From W1P20-047 sp045118335 (lineage in GTDB: Bacteria; Actinomycetota; Coriobacteriia; Coriobacteriales; Eggerthellaceae), in NCBI GenBank assembly GCA_045118335.1, contig JBGUXY010000016.1, positions 1-41,828 of the forward strand: a stretch of DNA of 41,828 bases. The letters run 5' to 3'. Position 1 is the first letter of the stretch; the number at the start of each line of letters is the position of its first letter. Under the pieces are notes generated by a model. That model saw only the letters and a program-made list of their open reading frames with translations. It made no database searches and was not told where the DNA came from. Below, piece after piece: positions 33,162-40,501 of the stretch. The position numbers and the translations under genes were made by a program.

Positions 33162-34892
33162 ATGTTCAGCAGCGTAAGACCATACATGGGTCGCTACGTC
33201 GTCTACACCGCGCGCGCAGCCGTTTCGATCAGCGTGGCGGTCATCCTGAGCGTGGTGCCCTATTTCTTCCTCTTCCAGATTATCTCGCCGCTCGTGGCGG
33301 GGGAGCAGCTGGGGTTCGACCGCGTGATGATGTACGTGGGGCTTTCGGCGTTGTGCCTGGTCGGCAACGCGCTGCTCTACGTGCACGGGCTGTCGCTGAG
33401 CCACGTGGCCGCCTTCAACACCCTGCGCAACCTGCGCACGGCGCTGCAGGGCAAGCTGGAAGCGCAGCCCCTTGGCGTCATCCGCGACCTGGGCAATGGG
33501 CGCATCAAGAAAGTGTTCACCGACGACATCGACATGATCGAGCTGCTGCTCGCCCATGCCATCCCCGAAGGAATCGGGAACCTGTTCATCCCGGCGGCTG
33601 TGATCGTGGCCATGTTCTTCGTCGATTGGAAGCTGGCGTTGCTCTCGTTGCTCTCGCTGCCGTTGGGCATGCTTGCCATGGGCATGATGATGAAGCTGGG
33701 CATGAGCCGCATGAGCGCGTATTACGCCGCGGCTTCCAAGATGAACAACACCATCATCGAATACGTCAACGGCATGGAAGTGGTGAAGGTGTTCAACCGC
33801 GATGGCGAAAGCTACGCGCGCTACGAGCACGACGTCGACTTCTACCGCGACATGACCCTGGACTGGTACAAGGTGTGCTGGCCTTGGATGGCCCTCTACA
33901 GCAGCATCCTGCCCTGCGTGGCGCTGTTCACGCTGCCCATCGGCGGCTGGCTGGTGCTGCAGGGCTCAAGCTCGCTTGCCGATTTCATCCTGGTCATCTG
34001 CATGTCGTTCGCCGTGGGAACGCCTCTTCTGAAGGCCATGAGCTTCGCGGGGAAGATACCGCAGCTCGGCTTCAAGATCCAGGAGCTCGAGAAGCTGCTC
34101 GAGCATCCGCCGCTGCAGACCCGCGGCCGAAGCTTCGAAGGCGAAGGCCACGACATCCGCTTCGAGGGCGTGTGCTTCAGCTACAAGGAAGACGAGGTCA
34201 TCCACGGCGTCGACCTGGAAATCGCGGAAGGCCAGATGGTTGCCCTGGTGGGCGAGTCGGGCTCTGGCAAGTCGACGCTCGCGCGGCTGCTCGTGCACTT
34301 CTACGACCTGGACGGCGGGCGCATCACCTTGGGTGGGCAGGACATCGCCGACATGAGCGTCGAGGCGCTGAACGACCAGATTTCCTACGTCGCGCAGGAG
34401 CAGTTCCTGTTCAACACGAGCCTGCTTGAAAACATCCGCATCGGCCGCCCCTTCGCCACGCGCGACGAGGTCCTGCGCGCGGCGCATCTGGCCCAGTGCG
34501 ACGACTTCCTGGAGCGCATGCCCGAAGGCATCGACACGATGGCGGGCGATGGCGGCAAGATGCTCTCCGGCGGCGAACGCCAGCGCATCTCGCTGGCCCG
34601 CGCGCTGCTGAAGGACGCTCCCGTGATCGTGCTCGACGAGGCCACGGCCTTCATCGACCCCGAAAACGAAGAGAAGATGAACGCCGCCATATCCGAAGTG
34701 ATCAAGGGCAAGACCGTGCTCATCATCGCGCATCGCCTGCACACGGTCGTCGGTGCCGACAAGATCGTCGTATTGCACGAAGGCACCGTGGATGCGCAGG
34801 GAACTCACGATGAGCTGCTGGAATGCAGCGCCACCTACAAGAGGCTGTGGGCGGCTGCGCAGCAGAGCGCCGAATGGGAGGTACGCGCATGA
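33162..34892 (+). CDS. ABC transporter half, exporter fold, ATP-binding/permease (YbtP/IrtA-like)
   Basis: 576 residues. About six helices in residues ~15-290 form an ABC type IV membrane domain with a long cytoplasmic region (NTIIEYVNGMEVVKVFNRDG). The ATPase domain from ~330 has GESGSGKST (~364), Q-loop YVAQEQFLFNTS, LSGGERQR (~467), VIVLDEATAFIDPENE and IAHRLHTV. It keeps all catalytic residues. The next gene overlaps by ATGA and encodes the partner half, so they form a heterodimer. Short six-helix halves paired like this next to a TetR gene resemble the exporter-fold siderophore importers YbtPQ and IrtAB; the direction of transport is not provable here. Confidence 0.9.
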   Translation: MFSSVRPYMGRYVVYTARAAVSISVAVILSVVPYFFLFQIISPLVAGEQLGFDRVMMYVGLSALCLVGNALLYVHGLSLSHVAAFNTLRNLRTALQGKLEAQPLGVIRDLGNGRIKKVFTDDIDMIELLLAHAIPEGIGNLFIPAAVIVAMFFVDWKLALLSLLSLPLGMLAMGMMMKLGMSRMSAYYAAASKMNNTIIEYVNGMEVVKVFNRDGESYARYEHDVDFYRDMTLDWYKVCWPWMALYSSILPCVALFTLPIGGWLVLQGSSSLADFILVICMSFAVGTPLLKAMSFAGKIPQLGFKIQELEKLLEHPPLQTRGRSFEGEGHDIRFEGVCFSYKEDEVIHGVDLEIAEGQMVALVGESGSGKSTLARLLVHFYDLDGGRITLGGQDIADMSVEALNDQISYVAQEQFLFNTSLLENIRIGRPFATRDEVLRAAHLAQCDDFLERMPEGIDTMAGDGGKMLSGGERQRISLARALLKDAPVIVLDEATAFIDPENEEKMNAAISEVIKGKTVLIIAHRLHTVVGADKIVVLHEGTVDAQGTHDELLECSATYKRLWAAAQQSAEWEVRA

Positions 34893-36664
34893 TTCAGTTG
34901 GTGCAACGCATTCTTCTCCTGTCGGGAAGCTATCGCGGGCGCATCCAGCTGGCGGCGGTCTTCTCGTTTCTGAAGGCGTTCTTCAGCAAGGCGCCCATCG
35001 TCGTGGCGTTCTTCATGATCGCCGGGTTCCTGAACGGCAGCATCACAACGGAAGGCTGCGCGATCGCCGGCGTGGCCTTGGTCGCCTGCATCGTGGTGCA
35101 GTGTCTGTTCCAGTACCAGGCGGACCGCCTGCAGTCGGCGGCGGGCTTCGAGATCCTGGCCGATTTCCGCAAAGAGCTCGGCGCGCACCTGCGCCGGATG
35201 CCCATGGGCTTTTTCACGGAGGGCAACATCGGGCGCATCAGCTCGGTGCTTTCCACTGACATGGTCTTCATCGAGGAAAACCTGATGACGGTGCTTGCCG
35301 ACCTGATGAGCTACCTGTTCGCGGCAGCGATATTCATCGTGTTCATGTTCGCCTTCGACTGGCGCTTGGGCTTGCTGTCCCTTGCAGTCACGGCGGTAAT
35401 GTACGGCATCGGCGAGGCCATGAAGAAGAACACGCTCATGCATTCCGACGAGCGCCAGGCCGCCGCGCAGCAGGTGACCGACGCGGTCATCGACTTCACC
35501 GAGGGCATCGGCATCATCAAGACGTACAACATGCTGGGCGAGAAGTCCCGGGAACTCACGAAGAGCTTCGCCGACAACTGCCAGAAGAACCTGGATTTCG
35601 AGCACGATTTCGCCCCGTGGGCCATAGCCATCCGCCTGGCTTACGGGCTGGGCTCGGCGGCCATGCTCGCGCTGGCGTGGGTGCTCTATCAAGACGCAAC
35701 GCTGAGCCTGCCCTTCTTCATCGGCATGCTCCTGTTCGTGTTCGAGCTGTTCGGCCCGCTGCTTTCCTTCTATGCGCAGGTGGCGCGCCTGACCGTGATG
35801 AACAGCTGCCTGGATTGCATGGAGGCGGTGTTCGCGGAAGTAGAGCTTGTCGATAACGGCACGGAAAGCCTGCCCGCCGCCGGCGCCGCAGCAGGCGTCC
35901 CCGAAGTGGAATTCAGGAACGTGAGCTTCGGCTACGACGACCGCATGGTGCTGCGCGACGTCTCGTTCGCCGTGCCAAGGGATTCGATGGCGGCGCTCGT
36001 GGGCCCGAGCGGTTCCGGCAAGTCCACGATCGCAAACCTCCTGCCGCGGTTCTGGGACGTGCGCGAAGGCGCGGTGCTCGTGCGCGGCAAGGACGTGCGC
36101 AGCGTTCCCCTGGCCGAGCTCATGGACAACATCTCGATGGTGTTCCAGCGCGTGTACCTGTTTCAGGACACGGTGTACAACAACATCGCCATGGGGCGCG
36201 CCGATGCCACACGCGAAGAGGTGCTGGAAGCGGCGCGCAAGGCCCGGGCGTACGACTTCATCATGGCGCTGCCGCAGGGCTTCGACACGGTGATCGGCGA
36301 GGGCGGCGCGAGCCTTTCCGGCGGCGAGCAGCAGCGCATCTCCATCGCGCGCTGCATCCTGAAAGACGCCCCGATCGTCATCTTGGACGAGGCGACCGCT
36401 TCGGTGGATGCCGACAACGAAAGCCATATCCAGACAGCCATCAGCGAGCTCGTGCAGGGCAAGACCCTGCTCGTCATCGCGCATCGGCTGAACACGATCG
36501 CAAGCGCCGACCAGATCTTGGTGGTGGAAGACGGGCGCATCTGCGAGCGGGGGACGCACGACCAGCTCATGGCGAGCCGCGGGTCCTACTGCAACATGGT
36601 GGTAAAGAGGGGCGCGAGCGTGGGTTTCGCCCATGTGGCGCCTCGTGAAAGCAAAGGAGCGTAG
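34889..36664 (+). CDS. ABC transporter half, partner subunit (YbtQ/IrtB-like)
   Basis: 591 residues from ATG 34889, which overlaps the previous stop (ATGA) behind GGGAGGTACGCGC. Membrane domain ~15-310, including FTEGIGIIKTYNMLGEKSRE. ATPase from ~345: GPSGSGKST (~371), Q-loop MVFQRVYLFQDTVYNNIAMG, LSGGEQQR (~475), IVILDEATASVDADNE, IAHRLNTI. The VYLFQDTVYNNI segment is characteristic of the siderophore-type branch, as I recall it. Translational coupling implies 1:1 assembly with the preceding half. Confidence 0.92.
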   Translation: MIQLVQRILLLSGSYRGRIQLAAVFSFLKAFFSKAPIVVAFFMIAGFLNGSITTEGCAIAGVALVACIVVQCLFQYQADRLQSAAGFEILADFRKELGAHLRRMPMGFFTEGNIGRISSVLSTDMVFIEENLMTVLADLMSYLFAAAIFIVFMFAFDWRLGLLSLAVTAVMYGIGEAMKKNTLMHSDERQAAAQQVTDAVIDFTEGIGIIKTYNMLGEKSRELTKSFADNCQKNLDFEHDFAPWAIAIRLAYGLGSAAMLALAWVLYQDATLSLPFFIGMLLFVFELFGPLLSFYAQVARLTVMNSCLDCMEAVFAEVELVDNGTESLPAAGAAAGVPEVEFRNVSFGYDDRMVLRDVSFAVPRDSMAALVGPSGSGKSTIANLLPRFWDVREGAVLVRGKDVRSVPLAELMDNISMVFQRVYLFQDTVYNNIAMGRADATREEVLEAARKARAYDFIMALPQGFDTVIGEGGASLSGGEQQRISIARCILKDAPIVILDEATASVDADNESHIQTAISELVQGKTLLVIAHRLNTIASADQILVVEDGRICERGTHDQLMASRGSYCNMVVKRGASVGFAHVAPRESKGA

Positions 36665-36668
36665 AGCT

Positions 36669-37268
36669 ATGAGCAACCAGGCAACGGATGCCAAGATCAA
36701 CACGAAAGACCTCATCAACATAGGCATTTTCACGGCGCTGTACTTCGTGGTGTGCATGGTCGTGGCCTTCATCGGGTTCATCCCCATCCTCATGCTCGTC
36801 ATGCCGGCGGCTTGCGCGCTCGTGGGCGCCATTCCCTTCATGCTGTTCCTCACGCGGGTGAAGAAGTTCGGCATGATCACCATCATGGGCATCATCCTGG
36901 GGCTCATCACCGTGCTCATGGGCAGGCCGTTCCCGGCGTTGCTGTTCGGCATCGGTGCGGGCCTGCTCGCAGACCTGTTCCTGAAAAGCTCGAATTACAG
37001 CAGCGCGAGCAAGGCGGTGGTGGGCTGCGCCATCTTCTCGCTTTGGATTCTGGGCATGGCACTTCCCATGTTCTTCGGCTACCACGACGCGTACATGGAA
37101 AGCCTGCGCAGCGGTTATGGCGATGCCTACGTTGCCACGCTTTCCGCAATCACGCCCGACTGGATGTTCTTCGTGAACGTCGTGTCGATTTTCGTAGCTG
37201 GCCTGGCCGGCGGCTTCGTGGGTTCCAAGGTGCTCAAGAAGCATTTCGTGAAAGCTGGCATGGCGTAG
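36669..37268 (+). CDS. MptD-family ECF transporter S component
   Basis: 199 residues from ATG 36669 (GGAGCGTAGAGCT), four bases after the ABC stop. Five to six helices: TKDLINIGIFTALYFVVCMV at the start, the loop VMPAACALVGAIPFMLFLTR, GRPFPALLFGIGAGLLADLF and a C-terminal GLAGGFVGSKVLKKHF with the basic tail. This matches the TIGR02185/MptD substrate-binding (S) family. The S component gives specificity; ligands in this family are not well established. Its place between the ABC pair and the T and A genes marks one uptake module. Confidence 0.85.
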   Translation: MSNQATDAKINTKDLINIGIFTALYFVVCMVVAFIGFIPILMLVMPAACALVGAIPFMLFLTRVKKFGMITIMGIILGLITVLMGRPFPALLFGIGAGLLADLFLKSSNYSSASKAVVGCAIFSLWILGMALPMFFGYHDAYMESLRSGYGDAYVATLSAITPDWMFFVNVVSIFVAGLAGGFVGSKVLKKHFVKAGMA

Positions 37269-37334
37269 GGCTGCTGTGCCGTTTCGCCGAACGGCGCAGC
37301 GAGCTGACGCTGCGGCTTCGCGTGGCACCTTGCC

Positions 37335-37392
37335 TTCGCCCACCTTTCCGCGCGGCGCGTACCGAACTGCGCTTGGTGGAAAGGTGGGCGAA
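37335..37392. repeat. 15-bp inverted repeat inside the ECF operon
   Basis: TTCGCCCACCTTTCC (37335-37349) pairs perfectly with GGAAAGGTGGGCGAA (37378-37392), 28-base loop. A smaller GCCGTT/AACGGC hairpin lies near 37282. No T tract follows, so it is more likely an RNA stability or attenuation element, or an inserted repeat, than a terminator. Confidence 0.7.
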
Positions 37393-37467
37393 TTCGGGGC
37401 ACCACGCGAACCCTCGCCGACTATTCCTAGACCGGGTACGTTTCGAAAAACCAGTTGCAAGAGGCAT

Positions 37468-38193
37468 ATGCAGTACTTCCAATTCGCAAATGAGAACTAC
37501 AAGAGCGCGCTCGACCCGCGCACGAAGCTCGTCATGCTCATCGCCATCAACGTGGTGGTGATGACGACGGGTTTCACCGGCTTCGATTACGTGCTGCGCG
37601 TGTTCTGCGCGCTCGTTCCCCTCGCGTGCTTCTTCATCATCCGCAAACCCAAGGCGGCGCTCGTCTACGGCGCAGTGTGCGTGTGCATGCTGCTTGTGGA
37701 GCGCCTCGTCATCCCGAACACGCAGGGCATGCTGAACCTGGTCATCGTGTTCACGACGGGCACGTTCTCGCGCTTTCTGGCAGGCATGGCGTTCGCGTAT
37801 TACGTGATGGTTTCCACGACGGTGAGCGAGTTCGTGACGGCGATGAAGCGCATGCACATGCCCGACCAGATAACCATCCCGCTTTCGGTGATGTTTCGGT
37901 TCTTCCCGACGCTGGGGGAGGAAGGGAAGTCCATCCGCAACGCCATGCGCATGCGGGGTATTGGGCTGTCTGGTGGCAAGGGCGGGGTGCTCGCGCATCT
38001 GGAGTACGTGATCGTGCCGCTCATGATGTCGACGCTGCGCATCGGCGACGAGCTTTCGGCGGCGTCGCTTACCAAGGGGCTCGATGCGGGGCAGCCGCGC
38101 ACGCACATATGCCGCGTGGGCATGGGCGCCCACGACTGGCTTTTGGCGGCGGCAAGCTTTGCGATGCTGGCTTACATGCTGTTCATACGATGA
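37468..38193 (+). CDS. ECF transporter T component (EcfT)
   Basis: 241 residues from ATG 37468 (GAGGCAT before it); the same frame upstream crosses the hairpin and is not protein-like. Hydrophobic helices with the C-terminal coupling segment TLGEEGKSIRNAMRMRGIGL, containing the Ala-x-Arg-x-Arg-Gly coupling motif, and DPRTKLVMLIAINVVVM at the start are typical EcfT. It transmits ATPase motion to the S component. The 200-bp gap from the S gene is unusual within such an operon. Confidence 0.9.
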   Translation: MQYFQFANENYKSALDPRTKLVMLIAINVVVMTTGFTGFDYVLRVFCALVPLACFFIIRKPKAALVYGAVCVCMLLVERLVIPNTQGMLNLVIVFTTGTFSRFLAGMAFAYYVMVSTTVSEFVTAMKRMHMPDQITIPLSVMFRFFPTLGEEGKSIRNAMRMRGIGLSGGKGGVLAHLEYVIVPLMMSTLRIGDELSAASLTKGLDAGQPRTHICRVGMGAHDWLLAAASFAMLAYMLFIR

Positions 38194-38206
38194 TGGTGGC
38201 CATGCG

Positions 38207-39763
38207 ATGATAGATCTAAAGAACACGACGTTTCGTTACCGCAACACAGATGCGACCGGCACTCTGCAGCATGTGAGCGGCGTGCGCGATGTGAGCCTGC
38301 ATGTGAATGCAGGGGAGTTCGTGGTGCTTGCAGGCAATTCGGGTTGCGGCAAGACCACCATCACGAGGCTTGTCAACGGGCTTGTGCCCCATTACTACGA
38401 AGGCGAGCTGGAAGGCAGCGTGCAGGTGTGCGGGCTCGACGTGAGCCAGGTGAAGGTCAGCGAGCTTTCCCGGCATGTGGGCAGCGTGTTCCAGAACCCG
38501 CGCAGTCAGTTCTTCAACGTGGACACCACCAGCGAGCTGGCGTTTGCCTCGGAAAACCGCTGCGTGGAGCCTGGGCAGATACGCGCCGACATCAGGCGCG
38601 TGGTGGGCGAGATGAGCCTGGAGGGGCTCATGGACCGCAGCATCTTCGCGCTTTCCGGGGGCGAGAAGCAGAAGGTGGCATGCGCATCGGTTGCCGTGGC
38701 CGAGCCCGAGGTGATGGTGCTCGACGAGCCGTCGTCGAACCTGGATGCAGCGGGCATCGAGGACCTGCGGCGCGTGCTGGCTTTGTGGAAAGCGAAGGGC
38801 AAGACTGTGGTGGTGGCCGAACATCGGCTGTATTACCTGATGGGGCTTGCGGATAGGCTGGTCGTCATGCGCGATGGCCGCATCGTCGAGGAGCTGGGCG
38901 CGCCGCAGCTTGCGGCGATGAGCCGCAGCGATGCCTATGCGCGCGACTTGCGGGCCTTCGAGCGCGTCGAGATCCCGCGCGAGCTGCTCGCGCCTGTGGC
39001 TGCGGATGGCAGCAGGGGCGGCAACGGCGGAGACGGGGCTAGCGAGGGCGGCGTCAGGGCTGGCGACGGCTGCGGAGACGTGGACGGCGTGGGCGGCGGA
39101 GACGGGGCTGGCGACGTGGCTGGCGACGGCCAGGCTTCCGGGGATGTGCTCGTGTGCCGCGATTTCGAGTTCCGCTACAAGAACTCCTGCAACGGCATCA
39201 GCATTTCGGAACTGCAGTTCCAAGCGGGCGAAATCACGGCGATCGTGGGGCGCAACGGGGCGGGGAAGACCACGTTCGCACACATGCTGTGCGGCCTGCG
39301 GCGCAATGGCCGCAGCACCGTCGAGTTTCGTGGGAAGAGCTTTCGGCCGCGCGAACGCACGCGACTGTGCTACATGATCTTGCAGGACGTGAATCACCAG
39401 CTGTTCACCGACAGCGTGCTCGAGGAAGTGGTGCTGGGGGCGCCGGCAGACATGCCGCACGACCAGGCGGTGGAGCGCGCAATGGAGGTGTTGGAACAGC
39501 TTGACCTGGCCAATCTGGCGGACACGCATCCCATGGCGCTTTCGGGTGGCCAGAAGCAACGCGTCGCCATTGCCGGTGGCGTGATGGCGCAGGACCCCGT
39601 GCTGCTCTTCGACGAACCGACAAGCGGACTGGACCTGGTCCACATGCGCCAGGTGGCCAACCTGCTGCGCACGCTGCGCGATGCCGGCAAGGTGGTCATC
39701 GTCATAACCCACGACATCGAACTCGTCTGCGAGGTAGCCGACCGCGTGGTGGAACTGGCCTGA
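38207..39763 (+). CDS. ECF transporter double ATPase (two fused ABC domains)
   Basis: 518 residues from ATG 38207, 13 bp after the T gene stop. First domain: GNSGCGKTT (~44), VFQNPRSQFFNVDT, LSGGEKQK, VMVLDEPSSNLD. Second domain: GRNGAGKTT (~348), MILQDVNHQLFTDS, LSGGQKQR, LLFDEPTSGLD. Between them, at ~262-313, is a low-complexity Gly/Asp/Ala linker with many GDG and GGG runs that reads like recent repeat expansion. Both domains keep Walker A, signature and Walker B, so both should hydrolyse ATP and drive the EcfT-S complex as a YkoD-like A-A' fusion. Confidence 0.92.
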   Translation: MIDLKNTTFRYRNTDATGTLQHVSGVRDVSLHVNAGEFVVLAGNSGCGKTTITRLVNGLVPHYYEGELEGSVQVCGLDVSQVKVSELSRHVGSVFQNPRSQFFNVDTTSELAFASENRCVEPGQIRADIRRVVGEMSLEGLMDRSIFALSGGEKQKVACASVAVAEPEVMVLDEPSSNLDAAGIEDLRRVLALWKAKGKTVVVAEHRLYYLMGLADRLVVMRDGRIVEELGAPQLAAMSRSDAYARDLRAFERVEIPRELLAPVAADGSRGGNGGDGASEGGVRAGDGCGDVDGVGGGDGAGDVAGDGQASGDVLVCRDFEFRYKNSCNGISISELQFQAGEITAIVGRNGAGKTTFAHMLCGLRRNGRSTVEFRGKSFRPRERTRLCYMILQDVNHQLFTDSVLEEVVLGAPADMPHDQAVERAMEVLEQLDLANLADTHPMALSGGQKQRVAIAGGVMAQDPVLLFDEPTSGLDLVHMRQVANLLRTLRDAGKVVIVITHDIELVCEVADRVVELA

Positions 39764-39767
39764 AAGC

Positions 39768-39995
39768 GAGGGTATCTGCGACGAGCTGGGCGACTACCTG
39801 TGCACGGCCGAATACGACTATCCCACGTTCCACCTGTCCATGCGCTGCTACCTCTGCCGCCTGGCCGACGAGGGCTTCGAGCTGCTCGAGCACCACGCCG
39901 CCCGCTGGCTCGACGCCGCCACCATCGACGACGTGCAGTGGCTGCCGGCAGACGTTCAGGTCGTCGAGGCGATCAAGGGCGCGGGCGTGCTCTGA
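39768..39995 (+). pseudogene. NUDIX hydrolase (MutT-type) C-terminal fragment
   Basis: Open frame of 75 codons reading EGICDELGDYLCTAEYDYPT then FHLSMRCYLCRLADEGFELL and EHHAARWLDAATIDDVQWLP, ending AIKGAGVL. This is the C-terminal half of a MutT/8-oxo-dGTP diphosphatase-type NUDIX protein. The Nudix box itself (G-x5-E-x7-R-E-x-x-E-E) is missing, and there is no start codon or ribosome site. It begins four bases after the stop of the double ATPase gene, so a gene tail has been joined to it. Confidence 0.78.
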
Positions 39996-40048
39996 GCCAT
40001 GTCCACAATCGGTTGATGCGAAAAGCACTCGGTACCTCTCGAAAAAAC

Positions 40049-40179
40049 TTCCCATACGGGAAGGCCATCTTCGCAATCAAAGCAATCATCCTATTTGGGA
40101 AGAATTCACCAGTGGTGGCCAATATCATCCCATTTGGGAAGAATTCGTCAGTGACAGCTGCTATAATCCCGTATGGGAA
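40049..40179 (+). promoter_or_regulatory. Four palindromic operators of hipBA at a 39-bp period
   Basis: 14-bp boxes TTCCCATACGGGAA (40049-40062), ATCCTATTTGGGAA (40088-40101), ATCCCATTTGGGAA (40127-40140) and ATCCCGTATGGGAA (40166-40179) start exactly 39 bp apart. The core is TCCC-n4-GGGA. E. coli HipB binds TATCC-n8-GGATA in several copies before hipBA, so these are almost certainly HipB sites. TATAAT at 40162-40167 overlaps the last box. Confidence 0.85.
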
Positions 40180-40211
40180 GATTTGTTCTCAAACGGTTGG
40201 AGGTATGAAGC

Positions 40212-40466
40212 ATGGATGGGTTCCTTCCCCCAAAGCCGCGCAACGTTGATGGCAAGCTGCGCGATGCGGAGGACCTGGGGGCGATTATCCGCAAGCGCCG
40301 GCGCGAGCTGGGAATCACTCAGGTTCAGCTGGCGAAGTCCTGCAGGTGCTCTCCCCGTTTCATCGGCGAGCTTGAACGCGGGGTTGCGGGCGGCAATATC
40401 AAGCAGGTGTTGGCGGTGTGCCGCGAGCTCGGAATCGACCTTTACGCCAAGGTCCGGGGTGAATAG
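40212..40466 (+). CDS. hipB: HipB-type antitoxin, XRE helix-turn-helix
   Basis: 84 residues from ATG 40212 (TTGGAGGT seven bases before; an ATG at 40205 gives a different, short frame). The XRE domain reads LGAIIRKRRRELGITQVQLA then KSCRCSPRFIGELERGVAGG, with the IELERG-like recognition end. As the antitoxin it should neutralise HipA and repress the operon through the four boxes upstream. The next gene starts 35 bp after its stop with its own strong ribosome site. Confidence 0.92.
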   Translation: MDGFLPPKPRNVDGKLRDAEDLGAIIRKRRRELGITQVQLAKSCRCSPRFIGELERGVAGGNIKQVLAVCRELGIDLYAKVRGE

Positions 40467-40501
40467 CGCAAAAGGAGTCACGTCCAAAGGAGGAACGGCA
40501 T

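Noticed and set aside
33162..36664. Calling the ABC pair a multidrug exporter from its fold alone
   Set aside because: The fold is shared by exporters and by YbtPQ/IrtAB importers. The ECF context, short membrane domains and VYLFQDTVYNNI segment argue for the importer branch, but direction is left open.
34835..36952. A 705-codon minus-strand open frame opposite the second ABC half and the S component
   Set aside because: Same reason: shadow of a conserved ABC gene; the His/Arg/Glu-rich product has no domain.
40205..40249. ATG at 40205 as the hipB start
   Set aside because: It lies directly against GGAGGT and reads a different frame that stops after 14 codons; ATG 40212 gives the XRE domain with proper spacing.
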